The notes under the pieces were generated by a model that searched no databases, was not told the origin of the DNA, and saw only the letters and a program-made list of their open reading frames with translations. Made by a program: the position numbers and the translations under genes. Below are positions 15,041 through 23,279 of a DNA stretch of 59,728 nucleotides, in pieces. Source of the DNA: a virus; the IMG/VR virus record IMGVR_UViG_3300048925_000679, positions 1 to 59,728 of that record. One strand, written 5' to 3'. Position 1 is the stretch's first letter, and each line of letters begins with the position of its first letter.

Positions 15041-15512
15041 TATCGCCGAGAGGCGTATCCCGTACGACTGGGCGGAATTCGAGTGCCCAACCTGCGGCGC
15101 AGCCCCCGATACCCGCTGTCGGGCGAAGTCTGGTCGAACCACCGATGCCCACGCGAAACGGTTGAAGCAGACCCGCCGCATCGTCCGCGCCCGTATCGAA
15201 TACGAGCGGTACGGATGCCAATGCTCACATCCCCTCACTGGGGTTGAAAGCCGATATGGTCTGTCCGCCTACGCGATCACCAAAGGTGGGATAGATCATC
15301 CTCATGACGGTGGCGATCTTTGTCGCTGCTTGAAGGTGTCTCCGAACGCCCCGGAACACATGAGGGACAGGTCGCCAGAGTGGCGTGTCCTGGTGGACCA
15401 CTGGGATGAGTTGAAACAGCTTCTGGCCGAGGAGCACCCGAATGGTTGGGCGCCGAAGCTGTATGCCCGGATGACCACCTTGTTCAAGGCGGCAAGGGCG
15501 GGTGAAGCCTGA
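15030..15512 (+). CDS. Zinc-finger DNA-binding-like protein (160 aa)
   Basis: Residues 18-45 contain ECPTCGAAPDTRCRAKSGR then DAHAKR, the clear actinophage zinc-finger pattern CxxCGAxPxxxC...H. Further Cys lie at CQCSH and CRC (about 63-100), suggesting a second metal site. The ATG at 15030 is preceded by AGGAG. The adjacent HNH and initiator genes suggest a part in replication. Confidence 0.7.
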   Translation: MTDDIAERRIPYDWAEFECPTCGAAPDTRCRAKSGRTTDAHAKRLKQTRRIVRARIEYERYGCQCSHPLTGVESRYGLSAYAITKGGIDHPHDGGDLCRCLKVSPNAPEHMRDRSPEWRVLVDHWDELKQLLAEEHPNGWAPKLYARMTTLFKAARAGEA

Positions 15513-16084
15513 TGGCTGTATCGAAGCGACTCCGCTGGGAGATCTTCCGTCGAGACAACTTCCAGTGCCGATACTGCGGCGCCAAGCCCCCAGAGGAAGG
15601 GCTCCGTGTCGACCATGTGATGCCGAAAGCGTTGGGTGGTTCTGACGATCCCGCCAACCTCACCACCTCATGCGAACCGTGCAACTCCGGCAAGTCATCC
15701 ATGCCGCCCGACGCGCCGATCGTGGAGGACGTGAGCGCTGACGCACTGCGCCTAGCCCGCGCCTTGCGTGAGGTGAACGTAATCCGCGCCCAGGAGTTGA
15801 AGGACCGTGAACGCATCCTCGACTGGTTCGAAGAAGTCTGGGGAAGCTGGCACTACGGGCATGACAAGAAGCCGATACCAGCGGACGACGGATTCGACAG
15901 CGTCATCGACTTCATCGACAAAGGGTTGAGCGAGCCTGAGATCGAACACCTTGTCGGTGTGGCGATGCGGGCCAATCACATCCCGCCGAGCAAGACGTGG
16001 GCGTACTTCTGTGGGTGCTGCTGGAAGCGCATCCGGGAGAACGTCGACATGGCTGCGCAGATGCTCGCCGCAGAGGAGGACTGA
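15512..16084 (+). CDS. HNH endonuclease (190 aa)
   Basis: Residues 1-70 are a textbook HNH domain: CRYCG (19-23), VDHVMPKALGG (33-43), N49 and CEPCNSGK (54-61). The C-terminal 120 residues are an unrelated helical domain with a WAYFCGCCWKRI motif. The combination may be a free-standing endonuclease with a partner-binding domain, or a replication-linked nickase. It abuts both neighbours with 1-base overlaps. Confidence 0.85.
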   Translation: MAVSKRLRWEIFRRDNFQCRYCGAKPPEEGLRVDHVMPKALGGSDDPANLTTSCEPCNSGKSSMPPDAPIVEDVSADALRLARALREVNVIRAQELKDRERILDWFEEVWGSWHYGHDKKPIPADDGFDSVIDFIDKGLSEPEIEHLVGVAMRANHIPPSKTWAYFCGCCWKRIRENVDMAAQMLAAEED

Positions 16085-17025
16085 TGGCCAGAGACCACGC
16101 AAGGATTCACCTGGACATCTGGGGTGATGAGGACTGGCGGGAACTGTCTCCTCAGGCTCAGCACCTGTACTTCGTTCTCTACACCTGGCCGCCAACCCTC
16201 TGCGGGGCTGGTGATTGGCAGCCACGCAAAATCCAAGCTCGTGCCCGCGGGTGGAGTCCAGCTCAAGTGTTAGATGCTGCCGACGAGTTGGTGGCCGGCG
16301 ATTTTCTGCTCATCGACATCGATACCGATGAGTACCTGTTGAGGTCCTGGATTAAGCATGACGGCCTGTATCGGGTGCAGAACATGGCCGTCTCGGTGGC
16401 GAATGCTCGCGCTGCGCTGGCGTCGAAAGTCCTTCGTGGTGTGGTGGTTCATGAGGTGTTGAAGCTACGGAAGGCTGAGCCTGCGCTTGAGTCGTGGAAG
16501 AAGGATCAGGTGCGAAACATGCTTGACCAGACGGCCGTTGATCCCGGTGACGTTGAGTGGTCCAGCCCTTGGGTTAGCTCCAGCGCTAGCATTTGGATTA
16601 GCAGTAGCGTTAGCCCCAAGGCGACTCCAGAGTCCAACTCCAGCGATAGCAGCAGGGCTACTCCTAGTCCTTCTCCTAGTCCAAACTCCCAGTCCTCAAC
16701 AGAGGGCCCGCGCAAGCGCGGCGCCCGACTCCCTGAAAACTGGATGCCGTCAGAGGAATCCATCTCCACGATGAAGGCTGAGTGCCCCACGGTTGTTCTC
16801 CAGGCAGAGCATCTGAAGTTTGTCGACTACTGGACAGCCAAGACCGGCAAGGACGCCACCAAACTGGATTGGGATGCGACGTGGAGGAACTGGATTCGCA
16901 GGGCAGCTGAGACCCGCAATTCGAGATCGCAAGCTCCACAGACTGGCCATGACGACAAAGTCAAAGGCTTCCTGGCCTACGGCAACAATCCCGAGAACCC
17001 GCCCCGATTGGAGATCGCGCAGTGA
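16084..17025 (+). CDS. DnaD-like replication initiator
   Basis: A 313-residue protein. Residues 1-125 look like a winged-helix N-domain (IHLDIWGDEDWRELSPQAQHLYFVLYT), common in phage replisome organisers. Residues 160-215 are a Ser/Pro-rich linker made of short repeated codon patterns. The C-terminal 80 residues carry KLDWDATWRNWIRRA, a helicase-loader-binding-type tail of many phage initiators. It probably recognises the phage origin and recruits host DnaB with the next gene product. Confidence 0.75.
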   Translation: MARDHARIHLDIWGDEDWRELSPQAQHLYFVLYTWPPTLCGAGDWQPRKIQARARGWSPAQVLDAADELVAGDFLLIDIDTDEYLLRSWIKHDGLYRVQNMAVSVANARAALASKVLRGVVVHEVLKLRKAEPALESWKKDQVRNMLDQTAVDPGDVEWSSPWVSSSASIWISSSVSPKATPESNSSDSSRATPSPSPSPNSQSSTEGPRKRGARLPENWMPSEESISTMKAECPTVVLQAEHLKFVDYWTAKTGKDATKLDWDATWRNWIRRAAETRNSRSQAPQTGHDDKVKGFLAYGNNPENPPRLEIAQ

Positions 17026-17384
17026 CCGACTACATCACCCTCGCCGCGCAAACGTTAGCGAAATGCGCCGCCTATGACCCGTGGTTTCCGAAGCCGTCTG
17101 AGTCGCTTGTGAAGGCGTGGAGTGAGCATTTGGAGATTCACAAGAATTTGACGTTGCCGGATCTGTTGAAGGCGGTGACTCGGGTTTACAACGAGCGCGG
17201 GTCGGGGTTTAAGCCGTTGCCGAAGGACATCACGGATGCTGCGCATGCTCTGCGGGCTGATGCTGCGAAGGCTGCGGTGGTGAAGGACGCGAAGGCGTTG
17301 CGGGCGTCGTCGCCGGCTTCGGAGGAGGCTCGTCGTCGGGCTATCGAAGAGTTCACACGCTCGGTACGCAAGGCAGACCTGTGA
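17022..17384 (+). CDS. Possible helicase-loader-like protein (120 aa)
   Basis: GTG start. Residues 10-65 (KPSESLVKAWSEHLEI...LLKAVTRVYNERG...LPKDI) resemble the small N-terminal helical unit found in phage replicative-helicase loaders or partners. The rest is a charged helix. No ATPase motif is present, so it would be a non-ATPase partner. Directly after the initiator gene. Confidence 0.55.
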   Translation: MTDYITLAAQTLAKCAAYDPWFPKPSESLVKAWSEHLEIHKNLTLPDLLKAVTRVYNERGSGFKPLPKDITDAAHALRADAAKAAVVKDAKALRASSPASEEARRRAIEEFTRSVRKADL

Positions 17385-17611
17385 GCCGGGAGCGTCGCCG
17401 GCTGGCGTTGCAGTCGACGGCGGAACTGGACCGCGGCCTGGACATCCTTGATCGGGAGTTGCGGTTGGGGCGGTTCCAGTCCGCGCGTGAGACGGTCGCG
17501 CAGCTGAAGGCGATTGTCCGTGTGGCAGACGCGACTCTCGTCGAGTATCTACGCGCAGTGCCAGCCGATCCGCATTTGCCGCCCGCCCGTGAGGAGGCTT
17601 CAGGTGAGTGA
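17381..17611 (+). CDS. Small helical protein (76 aa)
   Basis: An Arg/Leu-rich coiled-coil-like protein that ends in EEASGE. GTG start in a GTGA overlap. Its 3' end carries GGAGGCTTCAGGTGA, the same junction that ends the next gene. Function unknown. Confidence 0.6.
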   Translation: MSRERRRLALQSTAELDRGLDILDRELRLGRFQSARETVAQLKAIVRVADATLVEYLRAVPADPHLPPAREEASGE

Positions 17612-17864
17612 ACTACCGAAGGAATCAAGGTTGAAGGCGGTACTCACCGAACTCCCCGAACCGACATGGCAGAAGACCGCTACGGACGAAGAAAACGGCG
17701 CCAATGCTTGGGAGTACCCGGACGGCGAGATCGTCGTCTATGAGACCGGCGATTACGAGTGGCGCGCGTTCGGGATCAACCACGATGACCCGAGCCGCTT
17801 ACGTGACGCCGCCGCTGCTCTGCTCGCTGCTGCGGTTCTGTCCGGGGAGGCTTCAGGTGAATAA
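17604..17864 (+). CDS. Early protein of unknown function (86 aa)
   Basis: GTG at 17604 within the shared junction sequence. The product has a small alpha/beta look (WEYPDGEIVVYETGDYEWRAF) and an Ala-rich C-terminal helix ending GEASGE, like its upstream neighbour. No family recognised. Confidence 0.6.
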   Translation: MSELPKESRLKAVLTELPEPTWQKTATDEENGANAWEYPDGEIVVYETGDYEWRAFGINHDDPSRLRDAAAALLAAAVLSGEASGE

Positions 17865-18150
17865 CCCAACCCCAAGCCCGCTCCTATCCGATCACACACG
17901 GGAGGCCCTGAAAGTGGCTGAGAATCACGCACAGACGGCAACAACAGCGGGCGTGGAACATGTCCGCGCCTACAAGATCCGACCCAAGGATGTCCTTTGC
18001 GACGCCTACGGAAATGCCATCGGGGTGGTGGCTGTCACTGCTCACCCATCCCCGGTGGACTACGACAAGACGTCGGAGTTCACCGTGGAGCTTCCCGGCG
18101 GTGATGAGTTACCTGCCGGAGTGCGGGTGTGGCGGAAGTTCCAGCGGTGA
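17857..18150 (+). CDS. Early protein of unknown function (97 aa)
   Basis: GTG at 17857 in the repeated junction GGAGGCTTCAGGTGA. A beta-prone centre and a Pro-rich middle; no metal site. It may be a small binding domain. Confidence 0.55.
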   Translation: MNNPTPSPLLSDHTREALKVAENHAQTATTAGVEHVRAYKIRPKDVLCDAYGNAIGVVAVTAHPSPVDYDKTSEFTVELPGGDELPAGVRVWRKFQR

Positions 18151-18566
18151 GTGTTGGTGGGGTTGGGGCTACAGGCCCCGAAGATGTCGTCACACGAGCA
18201 AGAGAAGCTTTGGAAGGTGCGACGCGCGGGCCGTGGCTGTGGCTGGAATCCGAAGGTGACGAGGACTCCACAGTCTGGACCGAAGGTGAGCACACCGACA
18301 ACGGCTACGGCTTTCAGGTGGCGGTGGATCTACGTCGCGGCGACGCACGGTTCATAGGCGAAGCGCGTCAGTTGGTTCCTGAACTCATCGCTGAAGTGGA
18401 GCGGTTGCACTCGTGGGATGGGCTGATGTCGCTGCTCGATGAGCACTATCCGGAGGACATCTTCCCGACCATGGACGACCGGGAGGATCGCGATCCAGGG
18501 CCGCGGATCATCTCCCTGCTGAGGGCGCTGGATAAAGCCAAGAAACACGGGTCCGGGGAGTCATGA
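18147..18566 (+). CDS. Ead/Ea22-like early protein (139 aa)
   Basis: The GTG start overlaps the previous stop. Residues 17-92 show the pattern A..ALEG.TRGPW...DARFIGEARQLVPELIAEVERL, resembling Ead/Ea22-type phage proteins of unknown function. The same pattern recurs in the gene at 57971 at the opposite end of the window. The C-terminal part is acidic. Confidence 0.6.
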   Translation: MSVGGVGATGPEDVVTRAREALEGATRGPWLWLESEGDEDSTVWTEGEHTDNGYGFQVAVDLRRGDARFIGEARQLVPELIAEVERLHSWDGLMSLLDEHYPEDIFPTMDDREDRDPGPRIISLLRALDKAKKHGSGES

Positions 18567-18763
18567 GCGCCCCGATGCGATACCGAACCTGCCCGGAACG
18601 CTGCGCAGCGGCCGGCCATCCGGGAGTCACGTACAACCCCCTGTGTGGACGCACCTGGTGCCTATGCGGTGAACGCATCTACACCGAGACACCGTTGACG
18701 GTTGATGAGCATTTGGCTTGCTGCAACGGGCCACTCACTGAACCCATTGGAGGCGAGTCATGA
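18563..18763 (+). CDS. Cys-rich small protein (66 aa)
   Basis: Eight Cys are spread across the chain (CPERC, CGRTWCLCG, CC), with His at 19 and 49. Probably a zinc or disulfide-stabilised fold; a cytosolic zinc protein is likelier as there is no signal peptide. Function unknown. Confidence 0.6.
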   Translation: MSAPMRYRTCPERCAAAGHPGVTYNPLCGRTWCLCGERIYTETPLTVDEHLACCNGPLTEPIGGES

Positions 18764-19065
18764 CCGGCGGCGCGGTTGGGTTGATCACCAACGTCCTACG
18801 AGAACACGCACGCGGCGGAATCTTGTTTGAGGACAAAAAAGGTCTCTTCTACAGGTGCAAATGCGGAGAGCCGACCTATGTCGAGACGGGTGCTCCCGGA
18901 TTCGCTGAGCACGTCGCCGCCGCGGTTGATGCTGCTCTAGGAGGGCTAACCCGCGAGGTTTCGCAGGCAACCCGGCAGTGCTCATATCCAGGCGGTGGTG
19001 GCCCGTGTGAGGGCAAGAATCACGGCCGCTGGGTGAGCGGTTGGACAACCGAGGAGGCGTCATGA
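18760..19065 (+). CDS. Cys-containing early protein (101 aa)
   Basis: Contains CKCG at about 29-32 and two later Cys (CSYPGGGGPCEGKNHGRW). The first part shares the (Y)RCKCGE...ET..FAEH pattern with its upstream neighbour (WCLCGERIYTET...DEHL), so the two genes may derive from one duplication. Confidence 0.6.
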   Translation: MTGGAVGLITNVLREHARGGILFEDKKGLFYRCKCGEPTYVETGAPGFAEHVAAAVDAALGGLTREVSQATRQCSYPGGGGPCEGKNHGRWVSGWTTEEAS

Positions 19066-19349
19066 GTCAGGTTGATGATTTCCACTACCACGTGCTTCCG
19101 GGGATGACGTTCCCCACCGCACATCCGACGAGTATTGCGGATTGCCCGATCTGCCCAGAGACGGAGAACCCGCCGACGTTGTTTGATCGGCTGGCGTTAG
19201 CCGAGGCGAAAGTGGCAGCGATAGTTGCTCTCCGGGATCGCCTCGCGGCCGACAAGACGTGGGATGGACGCCCTGATGTCGTGGCGTACGCGTATGCCGA
19301 GCTGATAACCGTAGCTCTCGCTGTTGAGCCGCCGGCGGTCCCGTCGTGA
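19062..19349 (+). CDS. Early protein of unknown function (95 aa)
   Basis: ATG follows GGAGGCGTCATGA, a junction also used at about 12645. Residues 28-36 contain CPICPE; the rest is an Ala-rich helical segment. Small proteins of this layout are usual in mycobacteriophage early arms. Confidence 0.6.
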   Translation: MSQVDDFHYHVLPGMTFPTAHPTSIADCPICPETENPPTLFDRLALAEAKVAAIVALRDRLAADKTWDGRPDVVAYAYAELITVALAVEPPAVPS

Positions 19350-19609
19350 TGCGTGATCCTTATGAGCCGTTCGAAACGGAACCTGTGGTGGTTGAGGGTT
19401 TCACTGCGCAGGATTTGGATGGGCGGAGTGTGGATGAGCAGCGGGCCGCCCTAATCGCCGACTGCCCGTTGTGTGATGTGAACGGGTATCGGGTTGGCGG
19501 CACCCTCTGCACCCACATCGATCATGCCGCTATCGCTGCCCGTCATCGCGGGGAGATCGACGCCGCACTCAACGAAATAAAAACCCGCAAGGAAGCGAAG
19601 GACTCATGA
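19346..19609 (+). CDS. Small zinc-ribbon-like protein (87 aa)
   Basis: Residues 40-58 read CPLCDVNGYRVGGTLCTHID, a CxxC...CxH zinc pattern followed by a helix with an AARHRGEIDAAL motif. Similar short proteins recur in actinophages. GTG 19346 or ATG 19349 are both possible starts. Confidence 0.6.
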   Translation: MMRDPYEPFETEPVVVEGFTAQDLDGRSVDEQRAALIADCPLCDVNGYRVGGTLCTHIDHAAIAARHRGEIDAALNEIKTRKEAKDS

Positions 19610-19893
19610 ACGTCGGACAGCTCCGTAAAGCCATCGCCCACCTACCTGACGACATGCCGGTGGCTATCCAGTCGGAGTGTAGGTGGTCGGACCTGAACCT
19701 GTACGTGTGCGACGCGAACATCAGCAACTATCCCGATCACCCGTCGCTGAGCGGATACCTCAGCGACGGCCACGTCGACACTTCGAAACTCACCTACAAA
19801 GACCACACCAACACCACCGCACTTCTGTTCAGCGACTCACTGCCCTCCCTAGTGTCTGAGCTTGATGATGCGTTGGGCGGGAGACAAGCATGA
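19606..19893 (+). CDS. Early protein of unknown function (95 aa)
   Basis: Begins MNVGQLRKAIAHLPDDMPV, a start shared by many small phage and actinobacterial proteins of unknown function; the LxxLPDDxPV element is the recognisable part. The rest is acidic and beta-prone. Confidence 0.6.
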   Translation: MNVGQLRKAIAHLPDDMPVAIQSECRWSDLNLYVCDANISNYPDHPSLSGYLSDGHVDTSKLTYKDHTNTTALLFSDSLPSLVSELDDALGGRQA

Positions 19894-20576
19894 AGGTGAG
19901 CGCCGAGCAGCAAGCACGCGATCTCTTGGAAGCCTGCGGGGTCGAAGACGCTCAGTCCTTCACTGCTGGTGATGTGGTGGCTTTAGCAAACTACATCGCG
20001 GAGAACGGCCGGGCGAACGTAAACCAGGTCACCTATGTTGTGGTTGAGAACGGTATGGAATACACCGAGATCAAACGTGTCTACGCCACCCGCTCTGAAG
20101 CTGAAGCGTTCGTGGCGGCATACAACGCCGTCGAGACCTACCACCTTGAGGTCGAAGAACACCCCATCGGCGCCCCGTTAGTCGAGTACGACGGTCCCGT
20201 CTGGACAGGCACATGGTCGGCCCGCCGCAAGCTGGTAGGGGAGAAGCAACTCGTCCTCATCAACGCTGAAGGCTTCGCCACTATCGTTCCGAGCGCCACC
20301 CCCACGGGCGCAGGAACATACCGGTATCAGGAGCATTTCGCAGGATGGCGCGACCTCGCCCAACCACCCGAATATGCCGAACCCCCAGTGTGGATCGACA
20401 GCTTCCGCACCAGCAGCGGATGGCACACCGGAGATAAACCCCCAGACGCTGCTATAGAGACTCGTCAACCCACCCAGGTCACCGTCAAGGGCACATCTAA
20501 AGACGCCGTAGAGGCCCTGCTACGGCAAGTCGCTTTGGAGTATAAGGCCGCACTTGTCGGAGAGGTGCAGCGGTGA
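19890..20576 (+). CDS. Early protein of unknown function (228 aa)
   Basis: Three visible parts: a helical N-terminus (1-45), an alpha/beta segment with ATRSEAEAFVAAYN, and a C-terminal region after about 110. No enzymatic motif recognised. It overlaps neighbours by 4 bases and is among the larger unknown early proteins. Confidence 0.6.
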   Translation: MKVSAEQQARDLLEACGVEDAQSFTAGDVVALANYIAENGRANVNQVTYVVVENGMEYTEIKRVYATRSEAEAFVAAYNAVETYHLEVEEHPIGAPLVEYDGPVWTGTWSARRKLVGEKQLVLINAEGFATIVPSATPTGAGTYRYQEHFAGWRDLAQPPEYAEPPVWIDSFRTSSGWHTGDKPPDAAIETRQPTQVTVKGTSKDAVEALLRQVALEYKAALVGEVQR

Positions 20577-20803
20577 CCGAGTTGCCCGAGCCCTTACGGT
20601 CGCAGATAGCAGCCATGATGGCGCAGCGTGACCTAGAAGTTGAGCGTCAACGCGCTGACCGAATGCGTGAGGACAGCAACAAACTCTATGAACTCCGCGG
20701 CTGGTTGCGCTTGTGCGCCGATGACCCAGCTGGTCATGAAGAGTTTTACCGGTGGGCATGTCACTACATCTTCGGCGACGAACCTCCCAAGGAGGACTCA
20801 TGA
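20573..20803 (+). CDS. Small charged helical protein (76 aa)
   Basis: GTG start. Residues 8-45 are a charged helix (RDLEVERQRADRMREDS) and the end is aromatic (FYRWACHYIFGDE). It directly precedes the glycosidase-like gene and carries its GGAGG ribosome site. Function unknown. Confidence 0.6.
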   Translation: MTELPEPLRSQIAAMMAQRDLEVERQRADRMREDSNKLYELRGWLRLCADDPAGHEEFYRWACHYIFGDEPPKEDS

Positions 20804-21678
20804 TCGGTATCAATCAGTCGAATCTGGTGCAGCTCACTCAACCTGACCTTGATCGGGTGTGCACGCAGATCGCCGCCTACGGGTTCTCTAGTGTGCGGTT
20901 CGCTGTGGATTGGGGTGTCCTGTCCAGCTTCGTCGGGGCGGTGAACTATACGCCGGTACAGCGGGCGGCTGATGCCCTGAAGAGGGCTGGGTTGTCGGCG
21001 TTGCCGGTGTTGGGGATCCATTACCCGTTCGTGCATTCCCCGACCTCGTTTGGGAAGTTCACGGCCCGTGTCGTCAGCATTTTCGGGGCACCGGCGTATG
21101 AGGTGTGGAATGAGCCGAACCTATGGACGTTCGGGATCGGTTCGCCGGCCACCTACCTGTCGTACCTGCGCGCCGCGGCCCCGATCATCCGCGACTCGGG
21201 GGCGAAGGTGATCTCCGCTGGCCTGGCGGCTTACCCGGATCGGAAGGTGCTGTGGCTGCGGCAGTACTCGCCGGTGACGTGGCTGGCCGGCCTGTACGCC
21301 GCCGGGGAAACCGGGGACTATGACCTGTTCGGATACCACCCCTACGCGCTGACGGTGGACGAGAAGTGGGCCAATCCCGACAGTCTCCCGTACGGGATCG
21401 AGATGATCGGCGCTCTCGACGCTCTCCGTACCCAGCACAACGATTCTCGCCCGTATGCGTTCACTGAGATCGGCTACGACACAGCCCGCATCAGCATCCC
21501 CACCGCAGCCCAATGGCTACCCCAACAATCCACCCTCCTCGCCACACACACGGCTCATCAGTGGCTGTTCTGCTGGCGAGACACTATCGGGGATGGGGGT
21601 AAGTACGGGTTGGTGGACGCCAATAACCAACCCAAAACCGTGTTGTTCGACGCAGTCAAACCACTAATAGGCCAATGA
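20800..21678 (+). CDS. Clan-A glycoside hydrolase-like protein (TIM barrel)
   Basis: A 292-residue protein with the hallmarks of a clan GH-A barrel (families such as 5 or 39): SSVRFAVDW (strand 2), EVWNEPN at about 101-107 with acid/base E105, YHPYA near 179-183, and ETTE-type nucleophile in FTEIGY (E223), followed by HQWLFCWRD. It would cleave a glycan. There is no signal peptide or linker, so it is cytosolic or released at lysis. Its place in the early operon, far from the tail and lysis genes, is unusual. The substrate cannot be told; cell-wall or capsular glycans are inference. Confidence 0.82.
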   Translation: MIGINQSNLVQLTQPDLDRVCTQIAAYGFSSVRFAVDWGVLSSFVGAVNYTPVQRAADALKRAGLSALPVLGIHYPFVHSPTSFGKFTARVVSIFGAPAYEVWNEPNLWTFGIGSPATYLSYLRAAAPIIRDSGAKVISAGLAAYPDRKVLWLRQYSPVTWLAGLYAAGETGDYDLFGYHPYALTVDEKWANPDSLPYGIEMIGALDALRTQHNDSRPYAFTEIGYDTARISIPTAAQWLPQQSTLLATHTAHQWLFCWRDTIGDGGKYGLVDANNQPKTVLFDAVKPLIGQ

Positions 21679-21706
21679 CATAGCGCCCACTTATCGGCGA
21701 AAGGAC

Positions 21707-21892
21707 ATGACCGACATGGACGAAGCGGAGTCGCTAGCGCGATTCATTCAGAACGTTGCCGTAGCTCACTCGAACGCGGGTTTTCGTGGCCGCAGGCTGG
21801 ACGTTCGCAAGGTCGAGGATGCCCGATACCTTGCGCGCGAAGTCGTACGGATGCGAGCGAAGTACGGCCACCCGCCAATGTCGCCAGCCTGA
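21707..21892 (+). CDS. Small early protein (61 aa)
   Basis: ATG with AAAGG upstream; a second ATG at 21716 is possible. Charged and helical (DVRKVEDARYLAREVVRMRAK). There is a 28-base gap after the glycosidase gene. Function unknown. Confidence 0.5.
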   Translation: MTDMDEAESLARFIQNVAVAHSNAGFRGRRLDVRKVEDARYLAREVVRMRAKYGHPPMSPA

Positions 21893-21927
21893 CATAAGAC
21901 TGCATTACCAGATGAGAGGTGAGCAAC

Positions 21928-22107
21928 ATGACTCCGAAACCGCACGATAAGGCGATCTGTCGCAACTGTGGCAGTGAGATCGAACGGGCCTCTGAGCGGC
22001 CCGAAGAACGCTGGGAGTACCAGTGGCGCCACCTGCCGGTTCCTGTAGGTAGGCGTGCCGGTGAGCTCCGGTGCCCGATTTACGCAGAACCTAAAGATGC
22101 CTCCTGA
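21928..22107 (+). CDS. Small zinc-knuckle protein (59 aa)
   Basis: CRNCGSE near residue 12 and a Cys near 49 suggest a partial zinc ribbon. ATG 21928 is preferred over GTG 21919 because GAGAGG then lies 8 bases upstream. Function unknown. Confidence 0.5.
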   Translation: MTPKPHDKAICRNCGSEIERASERPEERWEYQWRHLPVPVGRRAGELRCPIYAEPKDAS

Positions 22108-22144
22108 CCTGCTGTTTTACTGTCTGTGTGGTGTAGGAGAATTA

Positions 22145-22207
22145 ATGGTTATGGGTGACCGGGAAGCGGTGGGTTTGGGTGTCCGGGATAACGGGAGACA
22201 AGCATGA
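22145..22207 (+). CDS. Possible 20-aa peptide coupled to the next gene
   Basis: ATG with TAGGAG upstream; stop overlaps the next ATG. The short, Gly-rich peptide has no fold of its own, so it may serve only to couple translation. Confidence 0.3.
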   Translation: MVMGDREAVGLGVRDNGRQA

Positions 22208-22401
22208 GCAGCTGGGTTGACGATGTTGCGTGCCAGTGCTTGACCAACGATCCGCAGTGGAGCGTCATACGTGGGGTGTGGACATGCTCCTGTGGGCGCG
22301 AAATGTCTCCCGGCGCAATCGCGGCCATGCACAAAGTCAAAGACGGGACTCACCTGAGTGCTGAGACGCTGAAAATGCTGGCAGCGGAGGTGCAGCGGTG
22401 A
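22204..22401 (+). CDS. Small Cys-containing protein (65 aa)
   Basis: CQCLTND and CSCGRE give two Cys pairs about 18 residues apart, a likely zinc ribbon. ATG in an ATGA overlap; ends with a GTGA overlap with the next gene. Function unknown. Confidence 0.55.
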   Translation: MSSWVDDVACQCLTNDPQWSVIRGVWTCSCGREMSPGAIAAMHKVKDGTHLSAETLKMLAAEVQR

Positions 22402-23060
22402 CCGCGGAACTGATCGACGAGGACGGAAACCTACCAGCCGCGAAAGCGATGCTCTCCGAGGCCGTATCAGCACTCATCGAACCGAAACCCACCAACCGGA
22501 AAATGGATGACGGCACCATCCGCATCGAATGGCTCGACGCCCTCTACGACCAACTACTGGATGCTGTCCCAGGAGGGCAAGGCAACGCCTCCCGAACCCC
22601 CCAATCCTCACCACCGATCAGCATCGACGCCACCGAACTGAAACACGAAATCGACATGGCCATCGCCGCGTGGGAACCGAAACCACAAATCGACGCCTCA
22701 CTTTTGAACATCCCACCCATCACCATCATCCGGCTGCAATCATTGGAGAAACGCCCCTGGCGGCCCCAGGACACCCGTTCTATCGAGCAGATAGCCAACA
22801 ACATCAGATCGTGGTGTGAGTCCATCAAAACGCTGCTCAACCCGATCCCGCAGTGGACCCTCCCAAATCCTTGCCCCGCCTGTAATACGGCGATCGTGTA
22901 CAGGCCGAACTCGGCCGGTGAAACGGTACGCAAACCCGCCCTCCAGATCGGCCCTACGGGCTGCGTGTGCCAAAACTGCCACCACGAGTGGGCGCCCGCT
23001 TATTTCCAGCATTTGGCGTCTGTACTCGGCTACGAACTACCAAATGGTGTTCTGGAGTGA
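22398..23060 (+). CDS. Last early-operon protein, C-terminal zinc ribbon (220 aa)
   Basis: A helical N-terminal 120 residues and a C-terminal zinc ribbon: NPCPACNTAIVY (about 160) and CVCQNCHHEW (about 190-200). The type is frequent in mycobacterial phages without a known role. GTG start. Its 5' half is unusually C/A-rich compared with the genes before it. An intrinsic terminator follows about 90 bases downstream. Confidence 0.65.
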   Translation: MTAELIDEDGNLPAAKAMLSEAVSALIEPKPTNRKMDDGTIRIEWLDALYDQLLDAVPGGQGNASRTPQSSPPISIDATELKHEIDMAIAAWEPKPQIDASLLNIPPITIIRLQSLEKRPWRPQDTRSIEQIANNIRSWCESIKTLLNPIPQWTLPNPCPACNTAIVYRPNSAGETVRKPALQIGPTGCVCQNCHHEWAPAYFQHLASVLGYELPNGVLE

Positions 23061-23147
23061 CACGCACGGCACGCCGATATCCGTATCGGTGGCTCACCTG
23101 CGAATTCGCTGATACTCTGACGCTTGGCACTACCATTGTGCCTACAT

Positions 23148-23181
23148 ACGCCCCGCCTTCAAGGTTGGGGCGTTTCCTTTT
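23148..23181 (+). terminator. Intrinsic terminator of the early operon
   Basis: ACGCCCC (23148-23154) pairs with GGGGCGT (23167-23173), with a further short inner stem, followed by TTTCCTTTT. This is the clearest Rho-independent terminator in the left half and marks the end of the operon that starts at 2456. Confidence 0.8.
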
Positions 23182-23279
23182 GAAAGGGCTCAGCATCGCG
23201 CTCTGCGCCACTGGCCCCTCACTCTTAGCTCGGAACCTGCTATTCGAGGCGTTTTCACTGTTAGCTGCGGGAGGTTGTG

